Positions 36,709 to 46,945 of a DNA stretch of 64,000 nucleotides are shown one piece after another; within the stretch, counting starts at the first letter, position 1; the number at the start of each line of letters is the position of its first letter. Below the pieces are notes generated by a model. It ran no database searches, had not been told where the DNA came from, and was given only the letters and a program-made list of their open reading frames with translations. A program made the position numbers and the translations under genes. Source of the DNA: Pleurocapsa sp. PCC 7319 (GTDB lineage Bacteria > Cyanobacteriota > Cyanobacteriia > Cyanobacteriales > Xenococcaceae); assembly GCF_000332195.1 (NCBI RefSeq), contig NZ_KB235922.1, positions 1,822,211 to 1,886,210 on the forward strand. The letters are read 5' to 3'.

Positions 36709-37302
36709 ATGCTCCTTGGTTATGCTCGCGTTAGTACAAAAGATCAGAATTTAGATTTACAGCTTGATGCTCTCCGTTTGCATGGATGCAAAAGATTTTT
36801 TACCGATACTGTTAGTGGAGCAAAAGCGAAACGTCCTGGTTTAGATGAAATTTTGAAAGAAGCACGTCCCAAAGATGTAATTGTAATTTGGAAATTAGAT
36901 CGACTAGGGCGATCGCTTAAGCATTTAGTTGAATTGGTAGCTGAACTCAACGAAAGAGATATTGGTTTGAGGAGTTTGAACGATCCGATTGATACCACTA
37001 CTGCCCAGGGGAGGTTGGTATTTAACATTTTTGCCTCTTTAGCAGAATTTGAACGAGAGATAATTCGCGAACGTACGAATGCGGGATTAGCTGCTGCTAG
37101 AGCCAGAGGGAGAGTGGGAGGACGTAAACCTGGGTTATCAGAAGATGCTCAAAGAAAAGCCCGTATTGCTCAATCCTATTATGAGGAAGGAATGCCAGTT
37201 CATCAAATTGCCAAGAATTTGGATATATCTAAAGCTACTCTCTATAAATATCTGAGATTTAGAGGAGTAGAGATTGGTAAATATGAAAAACAGAAGTCAT
37301 GA
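36709..37302 (+). CDS. Serine recombinase (resolvase/invertase type)
   Basis: 197 residues. Catalytic Ser9 in YARVSTKDQ, then VSGAKAKRPGLDEIL, WKLDRLGRSLKHLVELV and FEREIIRERTNAGL are standard. The C-terminal helix-turn-helix is MPVHQIAKNLDISKATLYKYL. Such enzymes resolve cointegrates or invert segments at short dyad sites. It stands next to the DISARM locus on the opposite strand and may have carried or bounded it. Complete length. Confidence 0.93.
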   Translation: MLLGYARVSTKDQNLDLQLDALRLHGCKRFFTDTVSGAKAKRPGLDEILKEARPKDVIVIWKLDRLGRSLKHLVELVAELNERDIGLRSLNDPIDTTTAQGRLVFNIFASLAEFEREIIRERTNAGLAAARARGRVGGRKPGLSEDAQRKARIAQSYYEEGMPVHQIAKNLDISKATLYKYLRFRGVEIGKYEKQKS

Positions 37303-37413
37303 TGATAATTGGTCTATATTACCTGGTTGAAAATGACAGAATCTATACATACCAAAACATTCAAGTTACTTTTTCTGGCGTTACAAATAGGTGCATATGA
37401 CTATGTAACAATT

Positions 37414-38265
37414 TTAGATTAAGACCAATACATCATGTTGGATTAAATCTTCTATTTGACTTTCAACTTGATTAGCTAGATAACGACTCCGAACCAAAAC
37501 ACCCATTTCCATATTGAGAGTAAAAGCATACTGAGTAAGATTGGCACTTGTAATAAAGAGTTTATGAGAATCAGCAATAGCAGACTTAATATGCAAAGAA
37601 CCATATCGACCTTCACTATCTACAGGTCTTTTGTGTTTCGGCCAAATAAATACCTGTGCTCGTTCAATAATTTCTTTTCCTAAAGCCTCTTTTATCCCAA
37701 AAGGAATTTTATCAGCAACTTCAGGGTTTTCTGCAATCAGTCTTACTTTAACTCCACGGTTCAGAGCTTTTATTAGTACCTGAGCGATGTCTGGAATTTT
37801 ATAGATAGCAAAACTAATCAAGGTCAATTCATCTTGTGCATCACGAATTAACTGTAGTAAGACTTGGTCAGTCCGGCGAAAAGATGGACCATTAGTTTCT
37901 GGGCCAGTCCAAACTAACTCTACATCTAAAGCTTGGCGAATTTGAGTAACAGAATATGCAGCACTGCTTAAAGCTGCTGCGAGAGAGCAACTGTTCCAAT
38001 TATTCTGATCCTGTTGCCAAATTGAGAGTAGTTCAGCAACTACACGCCGAAATTTTGGATTGGGTAGTTTTCCTAACAACTTTGCTACAAGAGCTTCATT
38101 GTATCCAGAAGGAGAGTCATGGAGACCAGCAATAACAGAATCGAGAACCGACGGTGATAAAAAATTTACGACTTGATCGATCTGTTTCAACAGTTTAATG
38201 TGGCGTAAGCTTGCTTCTGGTGTTACGTTTTCACGAGTACTATCCAGTGATTTCTCGTCTTTCAT
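37414..38265 (-). CDS. drmC: DrmC, phospholipase D-like DISARM protein
   Basis: 283 residues. A single HKD-type motif lies in YGSLHIKSAIADSHKLFITSAN (His near 225), as in DrmC. The N-terminal half is a helical domain of unknown role. DISARM (Ofir 2018) is a restriction-like anti-phage system; drmA, drmB and drmC form its core. drmC is often dispensable for defence against some phages. Start ATG directly follows the drmB stop, so translation is coupled. Confidence 0.88.
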   Translation of the reverse strand: MKDEKSLDSTRENVTPEASLRHIKLLKQIDQVVNFLSPSVLDSVIAGLHDSPSGYNEALVAKLLGKLPNPKFRRVVAELLSIWQQDQNNWNSCSLAAALSSAAYSVTQIRQALDVELVWTGPETNGPSFRRTDQVLLQLIRDAQDELTLISFAIYKIPDIAQVLIKALNRGVKVRLIAENPEVADKIPFGIKEALGKEIIERAQVFIWPKHKRPVDSEGRYGSLHIKSAIADSHKLFITSANLTQYAFTLNMEMGVLVRSRYLANQVESQIEDLIQHDVLVLI

Positions 38266-40140
38266 TTAAGTTTCAAAAAAGGCTAAATTATCGCTCGCAA
38301 CTGTGGCAACTGTAGAAACGAGAACCGAACGGTCGAGAAATTTATTTCCCCGTTCGCAAGAAGTTTCTGGTGAGAACAAACAAGCGTGACAAGCTGCCCA
38401 ATGTAAAGAATATGTACCACCATGGGGTTTGTGTTCGGCACACAGAGGGTCTGAAGCACACAAACGCATTTGTTGAAGAGCTTGGGCAATATGATAACCA
38501 AGAGTTTGCGATTCTCCCAACTTTACTAATCCACCCAAAGTCCCTTCACTATCGGGAGCAGCCGTGTAAATTAACAAGCCTGCTTGCGCTCCATTTTCAG
38601 CCTCTGGTGGCTGAGAGTAAATGCGTTCTCTTAAGCTGGCTACATTGTAACCACATTCAAGAGCTAACTGGCGCATTAAAGCATGAGCAAAAGAATGTAA
38701 TAGAACATAACGAATACCAGGAAAAGGAACTTTATCTACAAGTTCTGAATTGCGACTATTGAGCCAGTCTTTTTGAGCTACTTTGATCTGTGTTTCATGT
38801 TTTTTGACTGCTGACAGTTTTTCCCATGCTTGTAATCTATCTTCGTTAAATTGAAGAAAAATTCCTTCTCCTTTAATTTCTGTTGCTGGCAGCCACTTGG
38901 GCTTGTAACGGCTGAGAGGAGCAATACATTCGTCATTTTGTTGTTCTATATCGGCAAAATCTCCTGGAGATTGAATTCGAGTAAACCCAATTAAAGCCCT
39001 AACTTCTCTTAGTCTTTCAATAAGAACAATTTGCCTAAAATATTTTTCATAGCCAACAGGAGCAGAAACAGGGTGCAATTGAAAATCTCTAGTATTTTTA
39101 CTAGAGTCAGCTTCAGAGAAGATCTGCCATTCTGGTGTTTTTAAATCTTGGTAATTAGTTTCAGTTTCTTCAATTCCTTGCTGTTTAGCTTCGACGATCG
39201 CCCAAATTTCTTCTAGAGAGTAAGAGGTAAAATCTTGAAGCTGTCCTGTTGCTTGTAAGGCTGATAGTAAAACCTGTAATGTTTCTTGGCTATTAGCTTT
39301 ACCTATAGTGACCCAGTTTTGTTCCACTAATTCTTCTAGCTGGTTTGAAGCAGAGGGAATGGAAAGAGCCGAAAGAGTAGAAGAAAACCAACTATTGGAC
39401 GCACCTAAAAGAATACTTTTCATCTGACGATCGCAATCCTCAAAATTGCGGAGATGAGGATGACGACCTCTACAAGCTGGGAGATTATTTTTCCCTACCT
39501 CACCAAAAGCATCGGATAAACGACGACTGGATTTACAACCATCACAGTTAACTACAATGTCAGTGGCAGCACCCGATACCCCATATTCTTCTAAACGCAG
39601 AGACCCCTTACAATCACTATTACCTTGGTGAACGAAATATCGCCAGGGAAAATCATCGAGATGTCCATTTTCACAGGCAACGAGAAAACGAGCAGGAATT
39701 ACGGCGGGTGGTTTTTTGGTTCTTGGGCAGTGAGTATGAACATAACGGGCTTCGTTAGGGCGGTAAGGATTATGTTTGAGTTCAAATAATCCTGATTGTA
39801 AAGGAGCAAGCAAACGACATTTGGGACAAACCATCCAGCTTGGGAAAGGGGCTACGGGTATGCCAATTCGCGCTGCTTCATCTAAGGGACTTTCGGCTGT
39901 TTCAGAAGGCATTGGGGGGAGGCGAAGCTCTTTTACTTGAGAACCGAGTCGGCGACGTACGGCAACCAAAAGTCTTGGCTCTGACAATTCGGCAGTGCGA
40001 TTTTTCTCCCATTCTTCCAACCCCATGACCATAACTGCTAAATTTGGTAGATCGGCGATCGCACCAATACCGTAGGTAAATAAAATCTGACTGGGGCGTA
40101 ATTCACCTACTTTGTACTTTTTAAAATCACGTTGAGTCAT
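38266..40140 (-). CDS. drmB: DrmB, DUF1998 DISARM protein
   Basis: 624 residues from ATG 40140 (MTQRDFKKYKVGELRPSQIL); an in-frame TTG 12 bases earlier is less likely. The start GELRPSQ...TYGIGAIADLPNL is DrmB-specific. Zinc-binding clusters: CPKCRLLAPLQ with HCPRT, and near the end CHACLFSPETSCE. The DUF1998 block is RYVLLHSFAHALMRQLALEC and TLGGLVKLGES. DrmB forms a complex with DrmA on DNA. It begins 20 bases after the drmA stop. Confidence 0.93.
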   Translation of the reverse strand: MTQRDFKKYKVGELRPSQILFTYGIGAIADLPNLAVMVMGLEEWEKNRTAELSEPRLLVAVRRRLGSQVKELRLPPMPSETAESPLDEAARIGIPVAPFPSWMVCPKCRLLAPLQSGLFELKHNPYRPNEARYVHTHCPRTKKPPAVIPARFLVACENGHLDDFPWRYFVHQGNSDCKGSLRLEEYGVSGAATDIVVNCDGCKSSRRLSDAFGEVGKNNLPACRGRHPHLRNFEDCDRQMKSILLGASNSWFSSTLSALSIPSASNQLEELVEQNWVTIGKANSQETLQVLLSALQATGQLQDFTSYSLEEIWAIVEAKQQGIEETETNYQDLKTPEWQIFSEADSSKNTRDFQLHPVSAPVGYEKYFRQIVLIERLREVRALIGFTRIQSPGDFADIEQQNDECIAPLSRYKPKWLPATEIKGEGIFLQFNEDRLQAWEKLSAVKKHETQIKVAQKDWLNSRNSELVDKVPFPGIRYVLLHSFAHALMRQLALECGYNVASLRERIYSQPPEAENGAQAGLLIYTAAPDSEGTLGGLVKLGESQTLGYHIAQALQQMRLCASDPLCAEHKPHGGTYSLHWAACHACLFSPETSCERGNKFLDRSVLVSTVATVASDNLAFFET

Positions 40141-40160
40141 AAAAGTTATCAAAAAATCGT

Positions 40161-43100
40161 TTATGGGGTTTGGCTAAATGGCTGGGGCAAACGAGAATTA
40201 TCTTCATCGGGAGGAGAGTCTGTTAAGACTAAGCCCACGGTAGGTTCGACATTACGCAGAGAATTAAGACAGGTAAAATCATCCCATTGTCCCTTACCCG
40301 CAGCTTCGATTAACTTAATTGCCGTACCGTCTCTAGAGGATGTTTGATATTGCAAAGTAGTGCCTGGTTCTAATTGCTGTATTCGTCTTAACCATCGATC
40401 GAGTTTAGCTGACAACTCCCGACGTAGGCGATCGCCTGCTTGAGTTCCTTCAATTTGTTCGACGCGACCGATAATAGCATCGAGGGCTGCTTGGACGTAA
40501 GGATGATTGCGTTCAATTGTTCCAGCGCGATCATTGCCATTAAACTCTTCTCCAGTTTGTCTGATTAATGAGATTAATAGAGCCGTTAAACCCCGATCTA
40601 ATGCCCCCGATGCAAAAGGTGTGACGGAAAGTGCTTCTACGTGCTGATAAAAAGTAGCGTGATAATGGGCAAAACGTTCGTAATGGGATAAGTCTCTGGG
40701 TCGCGCCCAATTATAAACTGTAATTACTAACCCTGGATGAGTTCTGCCTACCCGTGAAGTAGCCTGAATGTATTCGGCAGTATTTTTCGGTTGACCACAA
40801 GCAACCATCACTCCCAAACGTTTGACATCAACACCCACAGAAATCATATTTGTCGCCAAAATCACATCTAATGGATCTGGCTTTTCAACTCGGTCATTTG
40901 CTTTGCGACGGGATTTATTTTCGGCTTCGGTTTTGGGATCGAAAGGAATTTCCAATTTATCTAAAATGACGGGAATTTCAGTAGAATCCTTGCGAGAGGT
41001 CAATTCGTCCATTAGTATGCGAGTTCTTTTAGCAAGTCCTCGCCGTTCCATTTTTGCCAAACGGTTGCGAATATCATCTTCTACTAAACGCCTTGTTCCC
41101 CCCAATTCCCGCAGAGAATTGAAGTAACCAACTAAAGTCATCCAGGGGTCTGCTTTTTCACCATACTGTTCGTATAAAGCCTGAGATGCAGATAAAACAG
41201 CAAGGTAAACACGAATCATAGTTGCTTTTAAACGCCGTCCAGGGGCGCAGATACCTAAATAACGACGACCAGGGTTAGCCTCGCTGGGTAATCTTTGTCG
41301 TGAGAAGAAATTATCTTGAATATCTAAACCTTGGGGTGGGAAAATCTGAAGCTGGCGTAAAAAGAGGTTGTAAACTTGGGTTTGAGCTTGACGAATGGTA
41401 GCAGTTGAAGCGATAACTTTGGGGCGAACTAGTTTACCGTTAACTTCCCAAGAGGCTAATTTATCTATGGCAGTTTCATAGAGTCCCACCAAAGTTCCCA
41501 AAGGACCACTAATTAAGTGTAATTCGTCTTGAATGATTAAATCTGGCGGACGCAATTTAGCACAGGCTATGGTTTTGGCAGCAGGAAGAGAACCAGTTTT
41601 ATTGTGTCGCTCCTTATCATCTACATCGGAGGAACGAAAACCATGTCTTTCGCAGTAACCACTAACTTGCCCAAACAGCATTTGTACTTGACCTTTCCAG
41701 GGCATTTGAGCAAACTTATCGACTGTGGCAATCAGTAAAGTAGGAAGACGACGATAAATTTCTTCATCAACGACTAAAATAGGCAAACCTTCACCCTTAG
41801 AAAAGATACAGCGACCTAAACTATCACCACATCTAATAAAGGTGCGTCCTCTACCTTTATCTACTGGTTCGACAGTAATATTTTTACCTGGATCGATTTT
41901 GCTACCGCACCAAGGACAGTTAGTAAGCTGATGGGGTGTACCGCCTTTGATCTGTCGAGATTGTCCTCGCAGTTGTTTGATACACTCTTCACTTTGAGAG
42001 GTATAGTTAGGGGTGCTATTTTGACCTACCCACAAACCAATGCGAAAAGGTTCATTGCCCCATTTAGATTCATCTTGACGACGAATCTCTTCACAAGCAC
42101 AGATTAAAGTAGTAGCTCTTTGGAATTGTTGGAGAGTAAGCAGACGCAAAGTGTAGCGCATCAGAACTGCTACGCCGTAATTTCCATCTCTACCTCCTAC
42201 TTTCCCCTGTAATCTTCTTAAGCCAATAGTATGTGCAGTTAGTCCTAAATAAGCTTCTGTCTTACCGCCTCCTGTGGGAAACCAAAGCAAATCGGCGATC
42301 GCTTTGGTGGGGTCAGAACGGTCTTGATGATGTAGATCGGTAACGCTAGGGAGATTGAGCAGAATAAAAGCTAACTGGAAAGGATACCAACTGCGGTTTT
42401 TAGGTATGTCTATATCTGCTAATTTAAGTTTTTCGCCTCTTCTGATTTTCTCTGCATAGAGTGAATGGATGCGCTGCTGCCACATAGCATGATTCATAAA
42501 CTGGAAGGCTTCAACAGCTTGAGGATTATCTTGCAGCACAGCTATACCAGCTTGAATGCGTTCTAAAGTCTGTTGGCAATTGGCGATCGCACTTTCAGCT
42601 ACATCCTGATATTCTGTCAGTTCCTCGGTAGGATCGTTGATGCGTTGTTGCTGCTGTTCGAGCCAGCTAGAATAAGCAGTTACCAGAGGATTGAGATAGG
42701 TCGTTAATTCTTGAGCTTTCCCTTGGGCTAATTGCTGCATATCTAAAACCAAGCCTGTCAATTGGGGAATTTCCTCTTCAGTAGGAGGGGTAGTTTTGGC
42801 AACTTCATAGGCAGGAACAAAGCTAGTAGCTAAACAAAAGGCGCGTCTGGGATTTTCTGCTGTAGTTTCGGCGCGAACGCTGACCCCATGTCCCACGGCA
42901 AACTCTACCTGGTGACGATACAGCATTGCCATGGCTTGGTTTTCCTGATGAATTAATGGGTCGAGATTTTTAATCGAAATAGGTATGGGTTTACGCAGGA
43001 AAATATCTGGATTCGACGAGTCTAGAGAATTAACAATTAATTCTGGTTGAAATAGCCAAGCGCGATCGCGCAGTTTATTTGGTTCTTGTTGGGCATTAAC

Positions 43101-44198
43101 TAGAAAAAGTGAAATAATCCAATCTTTATTATCTAGACGGCGTATTTTCCCACTTACGTACACATCTGGCTCTTCTTGGGGTGAAACTACCCAGTGAATT
43201 TCTCGCCCATTAGCTAAAGCTTCAGTCGTTGTTCCTGAATGAGGATAGCGTTTCCACACCTGTCGAGGACTGCCATCTTCCTTAAAACTAATCTGACTCT
43301 TTTCTCGTTGATATTTACCCCATTGGGCAGTAATTGCTATTGTCTCTACTTCCCCGCTAACGCAAAAGGTCATCCCCATTGAAGAGGGGAACATGGTGTT
43401 GGGAGGAGGAACACTTCCTTGGGTACTGTCTTCTTCTGGACTATTTTGACCAGCAATTCCCAAACTTTCTTGCAGTTCTGATTCTTCTTCTAAAGGAACT
43501 TCATCTGCTTGTGGTTCGTTCTTTTTGCGTCGAAATTGAGGGGCGAGAAGACCTACTAGATAGCGATCTGTAACGCTTCTTTCTTCGATTTCCTCTTCTG
43601 CACCACCTACAGGACCATGAAGGTCTTTGAGAATGGCTGCTTCAAGTTCGGCACGAATTTGATAGGTAGTGGCTTTATTTAGTATTTGTGTATTGTCGTT
43701 CTTATTTTGGTTGGAATTAGCTGTTTCGACGGAGATAATAGTTGGAACGGATGAAGAACTCGATCGATCTTCTTCTGTGGCAATTTTCAGTTTTGGGTCG
43801 ATCGTAAATTGTTCTGTAACTAAACTACTTTGTGTACCTTCATTTAAATTTTCAGTAGCTACATAGTTTGTTTCTAGAAAACTAGATTGTGACCAGACTT
43901 GAGGAGTAGATTTAGATTTGGATTGCTTTTTGGTCGAAGATTTACTTTTTTTAGGCTTTACTTTTTCAAAGCAACGAATAATTCGATCGGCTATATCATC
44001 ATCGATCGCGCCATCGATTCCTAAGACCTCAGCACGATCGGAAAGATCGAGTCGGGCTAATAAAACTTCTAAATACTTTTGCTGGGCAGAAACTACTTCA
44101 CTCCAGTCCAACTGTGCCTTTCCAGCTTGTAATTGTTGATTGATCTCGGTTAAATCTAATCCGCCAGGTAATATAGGAGGAAGTTTAATGATGTTCAT
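40161..44198 (-). CDS. drmA: DrmA, DISARM helicase
   Basis: 1,345 residues. Superfamily 2 motifs: Walker A FPTGGGKTEAYLGL near 641, motif II LIIQDELHLISG near 889 (DELH), STATI, and motif VI EYIQATSRVGRTHPG near 1151. An N-terminal acidic and Ser-rich stretch precedes the helicase. The DrmA-specific MISVGVDVKRLGVMVACGQP is present. DrmA with DrmB binds and loads on DNA with a 5' overhang and blocks incoming phage DNA. Preceded by a heptamer array, then the RelE-UvrD gene. Confidence 0.93.
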   Translation of the reverse strand: MNIIKLPPILPGGLDLTEINQQLQAGKAQLDWSEVVSAQQKYLEVLLARLDLSDRAEVLGIDGAIDDDIADRIIRCFEKVKPKKSKSSTKKQSKSKSTPQVWSQSSFLETNYVATENLNEGTQSSLVTEQFTIDPKLKIATEEDRSSSSSVPTIISVETANSNQNKNDNTQILNKATTYQIRAELEAAILKDLHGPVGGAEEEIEERSVTDRYLVGLLAPQFRRKKNEPQADEVPLEEESELQESLGIAGQNSPEEDSTQGSVPPPNTMFPSSMGMTFCVSGEVETIAITAQWGKYQREKSQISFKEDGSPRQVWKRYPHSGTTTEALANGREIHWVVSPQEEPDVYVSGKIRRLDNKDWIISLFLVNAQQEPNKLRDRAWLFQPELIVNSLDSSNPDIFLRKPIPISIKNLDPLIHQENQAMAMLYRHQVEFAVGHGVSVRAETTAENPRRAFCLATSFVPAYEVAKTTPPTEEEIPQLTGLVLDMQQLAQGKAQELTTYLNPLVTAYSSWLEQQQQRINDPTEELTEYQDVAESAIANCQQTLERIQAGIAVLQDNPQAVEAFQFMNHAMWQQRIHSLYAEKIRRGEKLKLADIDIPKNRSWYPFQLAFILLNLPSVTDLHHQDRSDPTKAIADLLWFPTGGGKTEAYLGLTAHTIGLRRLQGKVGGRDGNYGVAVLMRYTLRLLTLQQFQRATTLICACEEIRRQDESKWGNEPFRIGLWVGQNSTPNYTSQSEECIKQLRGQSRQIKGGTPHQLTNCPWCGSKIDPGKNITVEPVDKGRGRTFIRCGDSLGRCIFSKGEGLPILVVDEEIYRRLPTLLIATVDKFAQMPWKGQVQMLFGQVSGYCERHGFRSSDVDDKERHNKTGSLPAAKTIACAKLRPPDLIIQDELHLISGPLGTLVGLYETAIDKLASWEVNGKLVRPKVIASTATIRQAQTQVYNLFLRQLQIFPPQGLDIQDNFFSRQRLPSEANPGRRYLGICAPGRRLKATMIRVYLAVLSASQALYEQYGEKADPWMTLVGYFNSLRELGGTRRLVEDDIRNRLAKMERRGLAKRTRILMDELTSRKDSTEIPVILDKLEIPFDPKTEAENKSRRKANDRVEKPDPLDVILATNMISVGVDVKRLGVMVACGQPKNTAEYIQATSRVGRTHPGLVITVYNWARPRDLSHYERFAHYHATFYQHVEALSVTPFASGALDRGLTALLISLIRQTGEEFNGNDRAGTIERNHPYVQAALDAIIGRVEQIEGTQAGDRLRRELSAKLDRWLRRIQQLEPGTTLQYQTSSRDGTAIKLIEAAGKGQWDDFTCLNSLRNVEPTVGLVLTDSPPDEDNSRLPQPFSQTP

Positions 44199-44205
44199 GT
44201 GTTGG

Positions 44206-44352
44206 GTTTTAGTTTTTAGTTTTTAGTTTTTAGTTTTTAGTTTTTGGTTCTTAGTCCTTCGTCCTCTATTTCTACAAGAAGTATAGATACTCATCGAAAT
44301 CTACTGTAAATTAAACTAACTACTAACTACTAACTACTAACTACTAACTACT
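44206..44352. repeat. Heptamer arrays (TTTTTAG and AACTACT) between drmA and the RelE-UvrD gene
   Basis: About six units of TTTTTAG (44206-44254; complement AAAAACT) and about five of AACTACT (44313-44352). The second array overlaps the last codons of the RelE-UvrD gene and supplies its stop codon. Confidence 0.85.
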
Positions 44353-46478
44353 CCCAAATTCCACCATTGAGGGTCAAAATTTTGCAGTAAGATTCCAGGT
44401 TTTTGGGCTGGCACTACTATTAGTAAGGCACGCATGGCTCTTGTCATGGCAACAAATAAGGTGCGACGTTCTCGATTGTAGATTTCAGTTTTAACATCCT
44501 GGGGTGTACCTCTGGCAATAGTGGGGAAAGAAGAAGTAAGAAATCCCGCGATCGCGACTATGGGAAATTCCAATCCTTTGGCTGCTTTTAAGGTCAGAAT
44601 TTTTACTCCCTGCTTATGCAAATCTAATTCTCGGCTGTCAGTGTAATGAGCTTCTAATCCTTGATAATTTAGTTGTTGGGCTAGTTTTGTTCCCGATTCG
44701 GCTGTCGGTACGAGAATGGCACAAGAGCCAATACCAAGGCGGTATTCGCGAGTAGCAGTTTGACCGTGAGGGATGCTCTCGGTTAGAGAGCATATCCAAT
44801 CACGGTGTTGACAGAAACGGGTTAGTAAAATAGCTTCGTCTTCAGCATGATTAACGGCACGTACCGCAGGTAATGCACCATTGTTAATGTATTCACGATC
44901 GCCAATCTCGCAGTCGATTACGCTTTCATTAAGGTAAGAATGGGCAGCTAAATCGATTTCTTGAGTGGTACGGTGATTAATGCGAAGAATGCCCGTACGT
45001 CCGACAAATTTGAGGTCACTATGAATATCGCGCCAACGGAAACTACTGCCATAAATAGATTGATTAGCATCTGCGGTAATAAATAGGCGGTTTGGGGCGC
45101 GACAAAGTTGAATCAAGATACGCAGACCATTAGGATCGAGGTCTTGGGCTTCGTCGATAATAACTGCATCGTATAAAGGTGGATTTGGGCTTTGACGTAG
45201 TAGTTGTAAGGCGTGGGTACGGAGTTGCTGCCACGTTACCAGATTATTTTGCTTGAGGAGTTGATAGAATTGTGACCGTAGATGCCAGATAGCTTGACGT
45301 TGAGTTTTATTCAGAGGAATTTTGCGCCCATTTCTCGGCGTAGCTTGATAAGCTTCAAGAGTAGTAATTTCTCTGGCTTCAATAATGCTGTTGATTTCTT
45401 CGAGGAGATAATCTGGGTTGAGACGGTCGAGAATTTGTTGTTGAGCATATCTTTGTAGTTTGTTACCAGGTAAAGAGGTAATCGCCTTTGATAATGCTTG
45501 TTTGAGTAATTTACGAGCTTGTTTCGTAGTAAGCAGTTTAGGGCTTTCATGGCGAACCAAAGAAAAAGCGATCGCGTCTGCTGTTTTTACCTCAACGTAC
45601 TTAATATCATCTCCCAGTAAACTGGTTAGCAGTTGCTCGGAAAACGCCACTAGAGCGTTAGTGTAAGTAGTAAATAAGATTTTGGGTTTCTCAATGCCAG
45701 CAGCTTTGAGGGCTTCTATAATTGCCTTAACGCGATAGAGGGCAACGGTACTTTTTCCCGTTCCTGGACTACCTTTAAGCAGAGTAGGACCTTGAGCATC
45801 GATCGCCCAATTTACGTATTTTTCTTGTTCGGGATTGAGTTTGAGCAGAAAACCGAGTAAATTGCCTTGTTTGAAACGAAGTAGATCGTCAGTACTGCCA
45901 GTAACCAAAGAAGGTTGAGCCAGAACGCGATCGAAGTTAGGTGTGGTAATGCAATCAAAAAGACGATTTCTGATTTCTTCGGGTACATCTACTGTAATTA
46001 AATCGTCTAAAGTGCGACAGGTGATGAGGGGAACAAAACATTCTTGAGGGATTCGCAAACTTTGAAGTAGCTCTTCGTCTATTGTGACTGGTAATAAAGT
46101 TTTCTGGTCTTTTTCTTGAATAATTGGAGGTTGAGGCGCAATTTCGGGACTTAAAATTGTTTCTAGATCGGGCAGGTTACTAATATCTATTTCGGGAGTT
46201 TCCGCGACTAATTTGCTTCCTTTATAGACATCTTTACGGGCATCAACTCCCAGGAGTGTTACCCAACCATCTCCATAGGTGTAGATGATGCGATAATCAC
46301 CAGAACGCAGGCGATAGACGTTACCTTTGTAGCCATGGAGTTTTTTCTTGAGATTGCCATGAGGTTTAGGCTCGTTGCGGAGAACTTCAATTTTTTCAAG
46401 TATCTGAACTACTCGCTCTTTGGGAATGAGAAGTAATTGATTGGTAAAAGTGGGTTTATGAATAATTTCAAAGGTCAT
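44337..46478 (-). CDS. RelE/ParE-like domain fused to a UvrD-type helicase
   Basis: 713 residues. Residues 1-95 have a RelE/ParE toxin fold pattern: LLLIPKERVVQILEKIEVL, then KKLHGYKGNVYRLRSGDYRIIYTY. A variable spacer follows. From about 225 it is a UvrD/Rep-like superfamily 1 helicase: Walker A GSPGTGKSTVAL near 243, IIDEAQDLDP near 446, GRTGILRINHRTT, and the C-terminal LTLKAAKGLEFPIVAI and FVAMTRAMRAL. It is upstream of drmA in the same direction. The RelE part may act as a ribonuclease or a ribosome-sensing domain; function not known. The last residues come from a heptamer array. Confidence 0.88.
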   Translation of the reverse strand: MTFEIIHKPTFTNQLLLIPKERVVQILEKIEVLRNEPKPHGNLKKKLHGYKGNVYRLRSGDYRIIYTYGDGWVTLLGVDARKDVYKGSKLVAETPEIDISNLPDLETILSPEIAPQPPIIQEKDQKTLLPVTIDEELLQSLRIPQECFVPLITCRTLDDLITVDVPEEIRNRLFDCITTPNFDRVLAQPSLVTGSTDDLLRFKQGNLLGFLLKLNPEQEKYVNWAIDAQGPTLLKGSPGTGKSTVALYRVKAIIEALKAAGIEKPKILFTTYTNALVAFSEQLLTSLLGDDIKYVEVKTADAIAFSLVRHESPKLLTTKQARKLLKQALSKAITSLPGNKLQRYAQQQILDRLNPDYLLEEINSIIEAREITTLEAYQATPRNGRKIPLNKTQRQAIWHLRSQFYQLLKQNNLVTWQQLRTHALQLLRQSPNPPLYDAVIIDEAQDLDPNGLRILIQLCRAPNRLFITADANQSIYGSSFRWRDIHSDLKFVGRTGILRINHRTTQEIDLAAHSYLNESVIDCEIGDREYINNGALPAVRAVNHAEDEAILLTRFCQHRDWICSLTESIPHGQTATREYRLGIGSCAILVPTAESGTKLAQQLNYQGLEAHYTDSRELDLHKQGVKILTLKAAKGLEFPIVAIAGFLTSSFPTIARGTPQDVKTEIYNRERRTLFVAMTRAMRALLIVVPAQKPGILLQNFDPQWWNLGVVSS

Positions 46479-46560
46479 GGCAAGGAGTCAAGAATTTAGT
46501 ACCTTTGTTACTATCATTCCCCAATGAGTTTGATTTCTCTCTATTTAAGATCGATCGACA

Positions 46561-46945
46561 CTACCGAATAACTTGAATAATCTTATTAATCCCAGTCTTT
46601 AAATTGGGTAAGTCATTAACGATGATGCCCCATACCTCATCTAAATCTACCCGAAGATAGTCGTGAATTAAAACATCTCGCAATCCAGCAATTCTTCTCC
46701 AAGGTACTTCTGGATATTTTGCTCTAAATTCAGGCGATAATCTTTTTGTTGCTTCACCAATCACTTCTTCTTGGTGCGCGTTCCCTTGCTGATTAAAAAT
46801 CAGCGGGGTCGCACCGCAAATTGCGAATGACGGCATCTTGAATCATACGAGTCTGCATAAATATTTTTTTCCCATCAAGGGTATAAGACTCAATTGCTTC
46901 AATACATTCTTGTATATTACTGAGATAAAGTAGATCGTTTTTCAT
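46561..46945 (-). pseudogene. hepT: HepT toxin gene disrupted by a palindromic insertion
   Basis: Two frames: the first from ATG 46945 (MKNDLLYLSNIQECIEAIES) to about 46823, the second carrying [18 protein letters not shown] and the RNase motif [10 protein letters not shown] (RX4HXY) from about 46770 to 46561. HepT is a HEPN ribonuclease. The halves are joined by a 49-nt insertion that shifts the frame and adds a stop codon, just before VIGEATKR. The gene overlaps the mntA stop by four bases, as in intact pairs. Confidence 0.85.
46773..46815. repeat. 43-bp palindromic insertion in hepT
   Basis: Outer arms GGTGCG / CGCACC and inner arms GCTGATT / AATCAGC around AAA. The insertion, with a few extra bases (49 nt), splits hepT. 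It resembles the very small mobile repeats reported in cyanobacterial genomes (Elhai 2008). Confidence 0.75.
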
